Of a DNA stretch of 45,572 nucleotides, positions 1 to 7,858 are shown one piece after another. Origin of the DNA: Coriobacteriia bacterium (GTDB lineage: Bacteria > Actinomycetota > Coriobacteriia > Coriobacteriales > UBA8131). The stretch lies in assembly GCA_009784945.1 (NCBI GenBank), contig WQXH01000012.1, forward strand, positions 1 through 45,572, in the 5' to 3' direction. How positions within the stretch are numbered: position 1 is the first letter of the stretch; the number at the start of each line of letters is the position of its first letter. The notes under the pieces are model-generated. The model made no database searches, was not told where the DNA came from, and saw only the letters and a list, made by a program, of their open reading frames with translations. Position numbers and translations under genes: made by a program.

Positions 1-2
1 CA

Positions 3-53
3 AGCCCCGTCGTCCACCCCAATTAATTGTAGGAGAGAGATTTTCGACGGGCT
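3..53. other. imperfect inverted repeat upstream of the cytochrome gene
   Basis: AGCCCCGTCG (3-12) can pair with CGACGGGCT (45-53), with one bulged C and a 32-base loop. A short perfect palindrome GAGATATCTC and a T-run at 66-70 follow. It may be the terminator of a gene left of the window, or a leader structure of the cytochrome gene. The long loop makes this uncertain. Confidence 0.2.
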
Positions 54-149
54 GAGATATCTCGATTTTTACTATTTTTCTCTATTTATTGCGTTTATGA
101 CAACTCATTAAGACTCTGACTTGTACGTTTACCGCCTTTTGTCATTATT

Positions 150-180
150 TTGTTGAATTTACTCGTGGCTTTGTTAAAAT
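150..180 (+). promoter_or_regulatory. possible promoter of the cytochrome gene
   Basis: TTGTTG at 150-155 could be a -35 box. GTTAAA at 173-178 (17-base spacer) or TAAAAT at 175-180 (19-base spacer) could be the -10. The match is modest. The rest of 1-226 shows no gene. A GAAAGG ribosome binding site at 215-220 precedes the ATG at 227. Confidence 0.22.
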
Positions 181-226
181 TGGACATAAATTTAGACTTT
201 GTTGGACATGTCACGAAAGGCTAACA

Positions 227-967
227 ATGAGTAAAGAAGTAGAAACAGTAGAAACTGACCCTCAGGAAACAAGCAATGACACTACGAGCGACGATGGCAA
301 CGTAGAAGCAGCGGAAAAGCCCAAGAAAAAGAGCAAAGCACGTCTCATTATCTTGGTTCTCGTGATTGTGGTGGCATTAATGTTTGCCACTGGAGGCGTA
401 GTGTATGCTACCCAGCACAGCAATCCTGATTTTTGCGATGCAGTGTGTCACTCGCCTATGAGCCCTTATGTTACCAGCTTTAAGGAGGGTATCTCGGTCA
501 ATGAACTTCAGACCGATTTGGAAATCCCCTTGCTGGTGACCGTGCACAGGGATAGCGATGAAGCTGTTGTTTGTGTTGACTGTCACACTGACGGGCTTGA
601 TGTCACTATAGCGGAGGGCTTTTCTTGGCTTACCAAGAGTTATCCCACTCCACTTAATCCGCTGGTGATGACCGTCAAGGATCCTGATGGTGCCAACCAG
701 AGAAGCGGTGTTACCACCTGCCTGAGCGGTGGCTGTCATGAGGGCCTCTTGACACTTGATGACCTTAAGCAGAGCACAGCGCATCTTGAGCGCAATGTGC
801 ATGATTCGCACTTGGGAGATCAAGATTGCAGTTCTTGTCACCAAATGCATCAACAGAGCCTTGTGTCTTGCACCCAGTGTCACGGAGAAACCAGTAGAGA
901 TGGCTGGCTTACCTTTACCGAGCGTTCAAGGCAAATCAAAGAGTTGGAAGCTCTTAACGCCGCTTAG
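227..967 (+). CDS. membrane-anchored pentahaem cytochrome c (NapC/NrfH-like)
   Basis: A 246-residue electron-carrier protein. The N-terminus is acidic and cytoplasmic (1-30), followed by a Lys-rich stretch and one membrane helix (about 40-62), so the rest faces outside. Five haem attachment sites are visible: CDAVCH (70-75), CVDCH (116-120), CLSGGCH (165-171), CSSCH (201-205) and CTQCH (215-219). Three are canonical CX2CH. The first is CX3CH and the third CX4CH. CX4CH is known from cytochrome c3 families; CX3CH is rarer. The first site is followed by SPM, as in NapC/NrfH proteins where a Met lies near the first haem. Known relatives pass electrons from menaquinol to a periplasmic or extracellular reductase. 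No such partner is next to it here, so the acceptor is unknown. The start has a good GAAAGG site. Confidence 0.85.
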   Translation: MSKEVETVETDPQETSNDTTSDDGNVEAAEKPKKKSKARLIILVLVIVVALMFATGGVVYATQHSNPDFCDAVCHSPMSPYVTSFKEGISVNELQTDLEIPLLVTVHRDSDEAVVCVDCHTDGLDVTIAEGFSWLTKSYPTPLNPLVMTVKDPDGANQRSGVTTCLSGGCHEGLLTLDDLKQSTAHLERNVHDSHLGDQDCSSCHQMHQQSLVSCTQCHGETSRDGWLTFTERSRQIKELEALNAA

Positions 968-1001
968 GGCAAAGCGCGCGAGCGCATCATAACAATTCAG
1001 G

Positions 1002-1054
1002 GAGTGTCATTTTGAGCCCAGGTTTAACCGGAAGCTTGGAATGGCACTCTTTTT
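1002..1054 (+). terminator. rho-independent terminator of the cytochrome gene
   Basis: GAGTGTCATT (1002-1011) pairs over 10 positions, including one G-U, with AATGGCACTC (1040-1049), and five T residues follow at 1050-1054. The 28-base loop contains a small GGTTTAACC hairpin. The T-run reaches into the stop codon of the convergent mnmA. Confidence 0.65.
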
Positions 1055-2150
1055 ACTCTGTGGCAATGATGGTGCCGCCGCCCAGAACAGACTGCCCATC
1101 GTAGAATACCAAGGCCTGCCCTGGCGCAAGATCATGCTGCTCCTCATCAAATACTACCAAAGCAGTATGATCATCCCGCAAATGCACTATTGCCTTATGC
1201 TCTCTTCCCCTATAGCGATGCCTTGCATCAATCGTTTGACCTTCCAAATCCAGAGCGTCACAGAAAAGATTTACCTTGGCAATGTATGCTCTGCTCTTAC
1301 CAAGCGCCTCTTTATGTGCTACAACTACCTGTGCTGTTGAGGCGTTAATACCTGCCACATAGTACGCTTTAGGCCCCGCTATTGCCAGGCCGCGGCGTTG
1401 CCCTATGGTGTAACGATGAACACCCTTGTGCTCACCAACTACGGCACCACCGGTGGTTACGATAAAACCACCACCACTTGGAGGCAGCTTCTGATCTTTT
1501 TGCTGCAGATAAGCCTCAATAAACTCATAGTAGTTGCCCTTTGGGACAAAGCAAATATCTTGGCTCTCTGGCTTTTGAGCATTGGCAAATCCGTGGGCTT
1601 GTGCATATGTGCGTATCTCTTCCTTCGTATGGTCTCCCAGGGGTAGCCTGAGCTGCTTAAGCTGCTCTTTTTTAAGTCCGTAGAGCACATAGCTTTGATC
1701 CTTGTGATTATCCACCGCCTTAAGCAATCTGTTATCAAGAATACGAGCATAGTGGCCAGTGGCCAGTACTTCGTAGCCCTCTTGTAAAGCCCAGCGCATG
1801 AGGATGCCAAATTTGACCTCTTGATTGCAGAAGATGCAAGGGTTGGGGGTAGAGCCTCCAAGATACCCTGCCACAAAAGGCTCAACAACCAACTGAGTAA
1901 ACTCGCGGCTGACGTCTACATAGTGATGAGGAATGCCCAGTGTTTTGCAGACCTCTTGCGCTTCAACAGTAGCAGGAACGATGGCTGCATCCCCTTCATT
2001 GGAAGCAAAGCCTTGCATTTGCACAAGCGTTTCGTCAAAAAGACCCAGTGTAGCGCCAGCGCAATCGTATCCAGCTTCTATCATGAAAGCAGCGGCCACC
2101 GAGCTGTCCACTCCCCCACTCATGGCAATCAAAGCGCGTGACTTTTCCAT
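1053..2150 (-). CDS. mnmA: tRNA-specific 2-thiouridylase MnmA
   Basis: A 365-residue cytoplasmic enzyme that adds sulfur to U34 in the anticodon wobble position of tRNA-Lys, -Glu and -Gln, using a persulfide relayed from a cysteine desulfurase. The ATP-pyrophosphatase PP-loop SGGVDSS is at 11-17. The two catalytic cysteines of the family are present: Cys108 in NPCIFCN (nucleophile position) and Cys200 in QDICFVPKGNY. The conserved TGHYAR lies near 131. An extra Cys105 sits beside the first catalytic Cys. The length is normal. It is the last gene of the long minus-strand run and starts 2 bases after the stop of the S58 peptidase gene, so the two are probably co-transcribed. It converges on the cytochrome gene. 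Confidence 0.95.
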   Translation of the reverse strand: MEKSRALIAMSGGVDSSVAAAFMIEAGYDCAGATLGLFDETLVQMQGFASNEGDAAIVPATVEAQEVCKTLGIPHHYVDVSREFTQLVVEPFVAGYLGGSTPNPCIFCNQEVKFGILMRWALQEGYEVLATGHYARILDNRLLKAVDNHKDQSYVLYGLKKEQLKQLRLPLGDHTKEEIRTYAQAHGFANAQKPESQDICFVPKGNYYEFIEAYLQQKDQKLPPSGGGFIVTTGGAVVGEHKGVHRYTIGQRRGLAIAGPKAYYVAGINASTAQVVVAHKEALGKSRAYIAKVNLFCDALDLEGQTIDARHRYRGREHKAIVHLRDDHTALVVFDEEQHDLAPGQALVFYDGQSVLGGGTIIATE

Positions 2151-2152
2151 TC

Positions 2153-3163
2153 CTATTGCTTTTTTCCTAAAAAGGAGTGTGCAGAAGGTAGTCCGTAGGC
2201 CTCCTTGGCAGATGTCACAGCGTCGAGGATTGCTTGCTCAACGGCTAGAGCCGCCAACATGCCCACTACGTTTTGTTCTGCGGGCACCTTGCCCGTTGCC
2301 AACGCAAAGAGTGCATCGCCGTCAAAGGAAGTGTGCGCAGGATAGATCGTGCGCGCAAGCCCATCATGAGCCATGCTCACAGCGCGCAGTGCTTTGGCCT
2401 TGCAAAGGGTGGCATTGGTAATAACGACCCCGATGGTAGTGTTGGTACGCGCTGCAGTAGCCTGCTTGCCCAACTCTTTTTGGGGGCATAAGAGGTCTGG
2501 CAACACTTCCGTTGGCTCTGCAATCACCTGAACACCGTCTTGCTCTATACGCGCTCCAGCCAAAAACCTGTTGTTTACACGATCAAAGACGTTGCCGAGG
2601 CTATTTACCGCCACAACTGCACTTACCAGCAAGTCATTGACCTGAGTGCTTGCAATACCAACTCCGCCCTTCATGGCTGAGTAAGAACCCAGAAATCTTC
2701 CAACACTGGCACCAGTGCCAGCGCCTACATTGCCCGTTGACTGTATGCACTCTGAGGCAGAAGCAGCGGCAGCGTAACCCATACTTGCATCTGGCCTGAT
2801 GGTTGCACTACCTACGTCCAAGTCGAAGAGTGAAGCTCCCACCACAATAGGTACCACGGCTTGCCCAAAGGAAAACCCGTGGCTCTTCTCTTCAAGATAC
2901 TGCATGACACCACTTGCAGCGTCAAGCCCAAAAGCGCTTCCGCCACTGATGAGCACTGCATGTACCTGCTCTACCAGGTTTTCAGGAGCCAGAAGATCTG
3001 TTTCTCTGGTTGCAGGAGCTCCCCCTCGCACGGCCACAGATCCCACAGCACCATCAGGGCAGAGCACCACCGTACACCCCGTTGCGGCCACCTTGTTGCT
3101 TTGATGACCAAGCAGTACTCCCTGGGGCAAAATGGCAGAACTTCCGCGTTTGATCGTAGGCAT
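2153..3163 (-). CDS. P1/S58 family peptidase (DmpA/NylC-like)
   Basis: A 336-residue protein of the DmpA-type N-terminal nucleophile hydrolases. These self-cleave into two chains and act as aminopeptidases, beta-aminopeptidases or amidases; the substrate cannot be told from sequence. Family features seen are HAVLISGGSAFGLDAASGV (68-86), GNVGAGTGASVGR (144-156), MKGGVGIAS (164-172) and NTTIGVVITNA (241-251). In relatives the chain is cut just before the Thr/Ser equivalent to Thr242, which then becomes the nucleophile. There is no signal peptide, so it is probably cytoplasmic. Its ATG shares one base with the stop of the acetyltransferase gene upstream (TAATG), which suggests translational coupling. 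Confidence 0.88.
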   Translation of the reverse strand: MPTIKRGSSAILPQGVLLGHQSNKVAATGCTVVLCPDGAVGSVAVRGGAPATRETDLLAPENLVEQVHAVLISGGSAFGLDAASGVMQYLEEKSHGFSFGQAVVPIVVGASLFDLDVGSATIRPDASMGYAAAASASECIQSTGNVGAGTGASVGRFLGSYSAMKGGVGIASTQVNDLLVSAVVAVNSLGNVFDRVNNRFLAGARIEQDGVQVIAEPTEVLPDLLCPQKELGKQATAARTNTTIGVVITNATLCKAKALRAVSMAHDGLARTIYPAHTSFDGDALFALATGKVPAEQNVVGMLAALAVEQAILDAVTSAKEAYGLPSAHSFLGKKQ

Positions 3164-3786
3164 TAGCTTCTAACCGAGCTGCTGGATCCGCTCAAAAGGG
3201 CAGATGCCATGGCCATAATAGTGGTGAGTTCGTTCTTGTTAAGCTGACTCATAGACAGAGGGCCAGAAGACTTTCCTGGATCAGCTGAGCCGGGTATGGT
3301 CATCTCCATATATAGATTGTCATGCCAGCTCCCGAGCTTGTACCCGCTCTTATTCATGATTGCCAGTTCTTTAAAGCCAAAGTGCCGATGTAAGGCCACA
3401 CTGGCATCATTGGGAATAGTAATGACTGCATAGAGATTGCAAAAGCCTTGAATCTTGAGTACCTGAAACAAGGCGGTATAAAGTGCGGTAGCTATGCCCC
3501 TGCCTTGAAACTGAGGGTCAATATAAATAGCGAGATTTGCGTTCCAATTATAAGCCTCGTGGGGCTTGAATTTGTATGCATAGGCAAACCCTACGACCTC
3601 GCCCTTGATGCAACACACAAGATATGGATGATGCTTCTTAACATCAAGCATGGTCTTAGCCACTTGCTCTGGGGTGGGTACTTTTGAAGTGAGAGTAAGC
3701 GATGTATTGGCCACATAGGGAGCATAAATCTCCAAAATACGGCGGGCGTCCTCTATTTCTGCAAGACGAATCTCAGCGTTTTGCAC
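3163..3786 (-). CDS. GNAT family N-acetyltransferase (phosphinothricin-acetyltransferase-like)
   Basis: A 207-residue acetyl-CoA-dependent acetyltransferase. The N-terminal pattern IRLAEIEDARRILEIYAPYV and the acetyl-CoA loop QFQGRGIATAL (about 113-123) match the Pat/MnaT subgroup, whose members acetylate amino groups of small molecules such as methionine sulfone, sulfoximine or phosphinothricin. The HFGFKE stretch near 155 is also typical. About 40 residues after the domain are rich in Ser, Gly and Pro and have no recognisable role. The GTG start at 3786 follows a near-perfect AAAGGAGG site. The gene sits between era and the S58 peptidase gene on the same strand. The physiological substrate is unknown. 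Confidence 0.85.
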   Translation of the reverse strand: MQNAEIRLAEIEDARRILEIYAPYVANTSLTLTSKVPTPEQVAKTMLDVKKHHPYLVCCIKGEVVGFAYAYKFKPHEAYNWNANLAIYIDPQFQGRGIATALYTALFQVLKIQGFCNLYAVITIPNDASVALHRHFGFKELAIMNKSGYKLGSWHDNLYMEMTIPGSADPGKSSGPLSMSQLNKNELTTIMAMASALLSGSSSSVRS

Positions 3787-3826
3787 AAACCCTCCTTTGT
3801 CCGTTTGAACAGGTACTCATTTTACC

Positions 3827-4735
3827 CTATTCTGCATAACCAAAGCGCTTGATCTGATGGGCATCCTTGCGCCAGTTTTTGCGTACCTTTACTCGCAGAT
3901 CCAAGTAGACGCTTGCGCTGAGGAGATGCTCTAAATCCTTGCGTGCTTCGGTGCCGATGACCTTGATCTTGGATCCCCCCTTGCCCACTATCATCCCTTT
4001 TTGGCTATCGCGTTCAACGTAGATTATGGCTTCTATGCTGTAGTGGTTTCGCTGCTCTACATAGGAGATCTCTTCAACTTGAACACCTACTGCATGGGGC
4101 AACTCATCAAAGGTCGAAGTAAGGATTTTTTCTCTAACGAATTCTGCCACGAGCACCTCAAGGGGCTGGTCGGTATTGCTGTCTCTGGAAAACCAGGCGG
4201 GGCCCATAGGCAGCAGTTCCATGCAAGTGCTGATAAATTCTTGTACTCCTCTTCCTTCCAACGCACTGGTAAGCAGTGTGTCAACAAAGTCATAGGCTAA
4301 ATGAGCAGACTTCACCTGCGCCTCCACCTGCGCAGAGCTTGCTAATGAAGTCTTTGTGATAACCAGTATTGTTTTGACTCGAGCAAGCTCCAGTTGCTGC
4401 AATACCCAGCGATCTCCCTTGCCAAAGGGCTGCGATGCATCAAGAGCAAAGGCAACAACATCCACGTCTTCAAATGCTTTGAGGGCAGACCGATTGAGTT
4501 CTTCTCCTAGAGCATCATATGGCTTGTGCATGCCCGGGGTATCGACCAGGATAAGCTGCGCAGTAGGCATGTTGAGGATGGCTCTAAAGCGGTGTCGCGT
4601 GGTTTGTGGGGTATTAGAGGTAATTGCAAGCTTTTGCCCCAATGCAGCATTTATCAGGGTGGATTTACCAGCATTGGGACGTCCCACCAAGGCAACAAAT
4701 CCACTTCTAAAACCTTGCTTTATCTCGTTATCCAT
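3827..4735 (-). CDS. era: GTPase Era, ribosome assembly factor
   Basis: A 302-residue GTPase that binds the 3' end of 16S rRNA during 30S maturation. Motifs seen are G1 GRPNAGKST (18-26), G2 around TPQTTRHR (42-49), G3 DTPG (65-68), G5 SALEG (157-161), and a C-terminal KH domain with GKGG at 251-254. The G4 guanine-specificity motif, normally NKxD, reads TKTS (127-130), so the Asp that contacts guanine appears to be missing. I chose the ATG at 4735 because GGAGGG lies just upstream and the length then fits the family. An in-frame TTG at 4837 would add 34 residues and overlap the dgkA end. The order ybeY-dgkA-era is widely conserved. Confidence 0.92.
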   Translation of the reverse strand: MDNEIKQGFRSGFVALVGRPNAGKSTLINAALGQKLAITSNTPQTTRHRFRAILNMPTAQLILVDTPGMHKPYDALGEELNRSALKAFEDVDVVAFALDASQPFGKGDRWVLQQLELARVKTILVITKTSLASSAQVEAQVKSAHLAYDFVDTLLTSALEGRGVQEFISTCMELLPMGPAWFSRDSNTDQPLEVLVAEFVREKILTSTFDELPHAVGVQVEEISYVEQRNHYSIEAIIYVERDSQKGMIVGKGGSKIKVIGTEARKDLEHLLSASVYLDLRVKVRKNWRKDAHQIKRFGYAE

Positions 4736-4827
4736 AGTCCCTCCATCTCTTTGCTCTTTTAAATGCTCACCAAGCTCTGTCAGCTGCGTGAACAAGGCTT
4801 GTTTTTGACTTGCGCTTAAACCTCTTC

Positions 4828-5205
4828 TTAGCCCCAAATCCTCAGGGCAGCAGATATAAAGAGGAAGGAGCCGCCCACTGCGGCACCGATGGCAGCTACC
4901 AGTACGGCGGCGGCAGTTGCATCCTTGGCATACTTGGCCAGCGGGTGAATCTCAGGACTAGCCAAGTCAACAAAGGCTTCGAGCGCAGAATTAATGAGCT
5001 CAAGCACAAGTACCATTACAATAAAGAGGATGATGAGCGCCCACTCTACCGGCTCGAGCCTGAGCAATGCGGAGGTAACCAGGGCAAGTAGCGCTACTAT
5101 CAGCTCAACCCTAAAGCTTAGCTCGCTTTTAATAGTGTTTACAACGCCTTCTAAAGCGTATTTAAAAGCGCTGGCCACACTGGCCTTCTTCCTACTTTCC
5201 TTCAT
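4828..5205 (-). CDS. dgkA: diacylglycerol/undecaprenol kinase family protein
   Basis: A 125-residue integral membrane kinase of the DgkA family with three predicted helices (about 35-51, 54-73 and 94-116). In Gram-positive relatives it phosphorylates undecaprenol to recycle the lipid carrier of cell-wall synthesis; in proteobacteria it uses diacylglycerol. The signature ELINSALEAFVD is present and holds the catalytic Glu and metal-binding residues. The ATG at 5205 overlaps the ybeY stop as ATGA and has GGAGG six bases upstream. An ATG 12 bases earlier is possible but less well placed. The lipid substrate is inferred, with undecaprenol more likely. Confidence 0.88.
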   Translation of the reverse strand: MKESRKKASVASAFKYALEGVVNTIKSELSFRVELIVALLALVTSALLRLEPVEWALIILFIVMVLVLELINSALEAFVDLASPEIHPLAKYAKDATAAAVLVAAIGAAVGGSFLFISAALRIWG

Positions 5206-5615
5206 TGAGACCTCCATTGATTGAGAAGTTCATTTTCGCGCTGCTCCATGATTGTTGCCTCTGCGTCATCAAGGTGATCATACCCCCTCAGGTGCAAAAT
5301 GCCGTGAGTGAGCATCAGCGCCATCTCATCAGGAAAGCCCGTAGTAAACTCCTCAGCATGCTGCCTTGCTACAGATGGACACACAATGACATCTCCCAGG
5401 AGCTCGTCGTCATTTTCGAAGGCAAGTACATCTGTAGGGCGGTCTATTCCTCTGTACTTCTTGTTGAGTGCGTGCATCTCCGCATGCCCAACCAGCGAAA
5501 TAGAAAGCTCAACATCATCATTTACCTGCTCTTGTTGGAGCACAAAGGCTGCCAGTGCCTGATACTCATCGACCGGCAGCTCCTCACCACTCCTGTTATC
5601 CACGGTGATAATCAT
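5202..5615 (-). CDS. ybeY: endoribonuclease YbeY, rRNA maturation factor
   Basis: A 137-residue metal-dependent RNase that takes part in 16S rRNA 3'-end processing and ribosome quality control. The zinc-binding signature HGILHLRGYDH is intact (three His spaced H-x3-H-x5-H), and the preceding RPTDVLAF stretch is typical of the family. The length is slightly short but normal for Gram-positives. The start overlaps the phoH stop by ATGA and the stop overlaps the dgkA start by ATGA, so phoH-ybeY-dgkA are translationally coupled. Confidence 0.93.
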   Translation of the reverse strand: MIITVDNRSGEELPVDEYQALAAFVLQQEQVNDDVELSISLVGHAEMHALNKKYRGIDRPTDVLAFENDDELLGDVIVCPSVARQHAEEFTTGFPDEMALMLTHGILHLRGYDHLDDAEATIMEQRENELLNQWRSQ

Positions 5616-6586
5616 GAAAGCTGAAGCTTCTGTTGACGTGAGGATTCTGCTGCGTCATAGGCCGTTACGATACGCTGCACCAGTGAGTGACGCACAACAT
5701 CCTTGCCGGTGAGCTCCACAAAGGCAATGTCTTTGACTCCCTCAAGTACCGCGCGTACCGCCTTGAGGCCGCTTGCGCGCTCGGGCAGATCCATCTGGGT
5801 AATGTCGCCAGTTACCACCATACGAGATGAAAAACCAAGTCGTGTAAGAAACATCTTCATCTGGTCTGGCGTGGTGTTTTGCGCCTCATCTAAAATGATG
5901 AAGCTGTCATTGAGCGTGCGACCTCGCATATAGGCAAGAGGGGCAATCTCTATAATGCCCTGCTCAATCATCTGGTGGCCACTCTCTCGATCGGTCATAT
6001 CAAAGAGTGCATCGTAGAGCGGGCGAATGTAGGGATCTATCTTCTCGGTGAGGGTGCCCGGCAAAAAGCCCAGGCTTTCTCCTGCTTCAACCACTGGCCG
6101 TGTGAGTATGACACGGCCAACCTCCTTGTTCTTAAGCGCAGCAACAGCCATGGCCATGGCTAAATAGGTCTTGCCCGTGCCAGCAGGGCCAATGCTAAAG
6201 GTTACCGTATTGCTGCGGATGGCATCGACATAGCGCTTTTGTCCCGCAGTTTTAGCACGTATTGACTTACCGCGATAGGTAAGAAGAATGTCTTCTCGCA
6301 AAGCCGCAGGCGCCAGCTCACCGCCGCGTGTAAGGTCAATGATGGTAGTGAGGGTCTCAAGGGTGAGCTCTTCGCCCGTCTCAGCCAGCTTGATAATGTC
6401 AGTAAACAAGGTAGTGAGCATTTGCACTTCCATTGCGTTTCCGAGTAGTTTGACTTGATCTCCACGCACAGTAATCCTTGCCTCAAACTGTTCTTCGATA
6501 TGCCTGAGGAAAGAGTCGTTTACTCCGGTAACGCGCGTACCGTCTATGCCGGGAGGAATGGTAATGCTAACCTGCGATTGCTCCAC
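5612..6586 (-). CDS. PhoH family ATPase (YbeZ-type)
   Basis: A 324-residue P-loop ATPase/putative RNA helicase of the PhoH family. An N-terminal KH-like region precedes the ATPase domain. Walker A GPAGTGKT is at 133-140, followed by the family stretch LTRPVVEAGE and Walker B FIILDEAQN. Its partner YbeY is encoded immediately downstream with a 4-base overlap, consistent with a role in rRNA processing or RNA turnover. I chose the GTG at 6586, since TAGGAG lies 5 bases before it and coincides with the mtaB stop codon. An upstream GTG at 6601 would add only five residues. Confidence 0.9.
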   Translation of the reverse strand: MEQSQVSITIPPGIDGTRVTGVNDSFLRHIEEQFEARITVRGDQVKLLGNAMEVQMLTTLFTDIIKLAETGEELTLETLTTIIDLTRGGELAPAALREDILLTYRGKSIRAKTAGQKRYVDAIRSNTVTFSIGPAGTGKTYLAMAMAVAALKNKEVGRVILTRPVVEAGESLGFLPGTLTEKIDPYIRPLYDALFDMTDRESGHQMIEQGIIEIAPLAYMRGRTLNDSFIILDEAQNTTPDQMKMFLTRLGFSSRMVVTGDITQMDLPERASGLKAVRAVLEGVKDIAFVELTGKDVVRHSLVQRIVTAYDAAESSRQQKLQLS

Positions 6587-6594
6587 GGATGCTC

Positions 6595-7845
6595 CTAACA
6601 CGTTTGGCCAGTAAATTCATCGTGCACATATCCTACTAGTTTAACCAAAGATAGACTACCGCGTTGCATGTTTTCTTTGACTCGCACAGGATAATAGCTC
6701 TCAGATCTTCCGATTTGAGAGTTCTCAAATAAAACGAGCTCTGTGCTGCCTATACGGGCTTGAGCATCGCTCAGCCTCAGCTCATTGGCTACTTTGCTGA
6801 GAGTTTTTGCCCTCAAGGCCATGTGCCGGGCGTCTACCTGGTGAGGTAAATCAGCAGCCGTAGTGCGAGGACGTCGCGAATACCTGAAGACATGCATGCG
6901 AGCAAAACCAATCTTTTGGCAGAGTTTTATCGTTTGCTCAAAGTCTTGAGTTGTCTCTCCAGGAAAACCAACCATAACATCGGTACTCATGGCTATGTGC
7001 GGCAAAGCATGCTTGATTTCTGCAGTTCTCAGTTCAAAGTGACGAGCATCGTAACGTCTTTTCATGGCTGCCAGCACCTTGTTTGAGCCCGACTGCAAGG
7101 GGATATGCAGATGCGCGCAGATGCGTCCTTCGGATGCAACCATAAGATCAATGAGTCCGTCCGATATGCTGGGGAGCTCTATTGACGAAAGGCGCAATCG
7201 ATGAAAGCTGCCTAGTTTAAGCGCTTCCTTAAGCAGATGCTCAAGCGCACGGTGATCGTCTTGGTAGCTACCTAAATCGATTCCCGTTAACACTATCTCT
7301 TGCGCACCAGCCTTGACGAGTATCGCAAGCTCTTTGAGCACGTGCTCTAAGGGCTCCGAACAGGCAGGCCCACGTGCCTGGGGCACCACACAGTAACTGC
7401 ATGCATGATTACAGCCATCCTGCACCTTGACCTGAGCTCGTGTGTTAAAGCCCTCGCCCGCCCTCAAGTCAGTACCGTCTTCCTGAGCAGCCTCAAGCTC
7501 TAGTAACTTAAGTGCCTCTAGCAAGGCTGCTTGCTTGCCTGCAATGACCTTATGCTTGCCAGATATGCCTTCAAACTGCTCTGGATCAGTCGTAGCCCCA
7601 CAGCCACAAACGATGACAGTGGCATCACGTGCAGTGCGCAAAGAGCGCCTGAGCGCCTTACGCGACTTGGCATCCGCCTCTCCAGTAACCGTACAAGTGT
7701 TAATCAAAACCACGTTGGCCTCTGCCAGGCTGCCGTGACGTGCACCAGAGGCCAGCAACCGTGCAGCCATGCTGTCTGCATCTACCCTATTGACCTTGCA
7801 GCCCAGATTAATAATGTGAAAGCATTTCTTTAGCTCTTGTGTCAC
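6595..7845 (-). CDS. mtaB: tRNA t6A37 methylthiotransferase MtaB
   Basis: A 416-residue radical SAM enzyme that converts t6A to ms2t6A at position 37 of tRNAs reading ANN codons. The N-terminal UPF0004 domain carries cluster-binding cysteines in NLGCKVNRVD (Cys16), NTCTVT (Cys51) and CGCGATT (Cys80/82). The radical SAM motif CNHACSYC is at 145-152. A C-terminal TRAM-like region follows (about 350-416). NLGCKVN and the YCVVPQARG stretch favour MtaB over MiaB. The start is a GTG with only a weak AAGAAA upstream. It lies between dnaJ and phoH on the same strand with short gaps. Confidence 0.92.
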   Translation of the reverse strand: MTQELKKCFHIINLGCKVNRVDADSMAARLLASGARHGSLAEANVVLINTCTVTGEADAKSRKALRRSLRTARDATVIVCGCGATTDPEQFEGISGKHKVIAGKQAALLEALKLLELEAAQEDGTDLRAGEGFNTRAQVKVQDGCNHACSYCVVPQARGPACSEPLEHVLKELAILVKAGAQEIVLTGIDLGSYQDDHRALEHLLKEALKLGSFHRLRLSSIELPSISDGLIDLMVASEGRICAHLHIPLQSGSNKVLAAMKRRYDARHFELRTAEIKHALPHIAMSTDVMVGFPGETTQDFEQTIKLCQKIGFARMHVFRYSRRPRTTAADLPHQVDARHMALRAKTLSKVANELRLSDAQARIGSTELVLFENSQIGRSESYYPVRVKENMQRGSLSLVKLVGYVHDEFTGQTC

Positions 7846-7858
7846 ATTTCTTGATTCT

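Noticed and set aside
377-883. 168-codon minus-strand frame opposite the cytochrome gene
   Set aside because: The haem motifs of the plus-strand gene are unmistakable, and the antisense product has no family features.
4736-4837. 34-residue N-terminal extension of Era from a TTG at 4837
   Set aside because: The internal ATG at 4735 has a GGAGGG site and gives the family length; the extension overlaps the dgkA stop.
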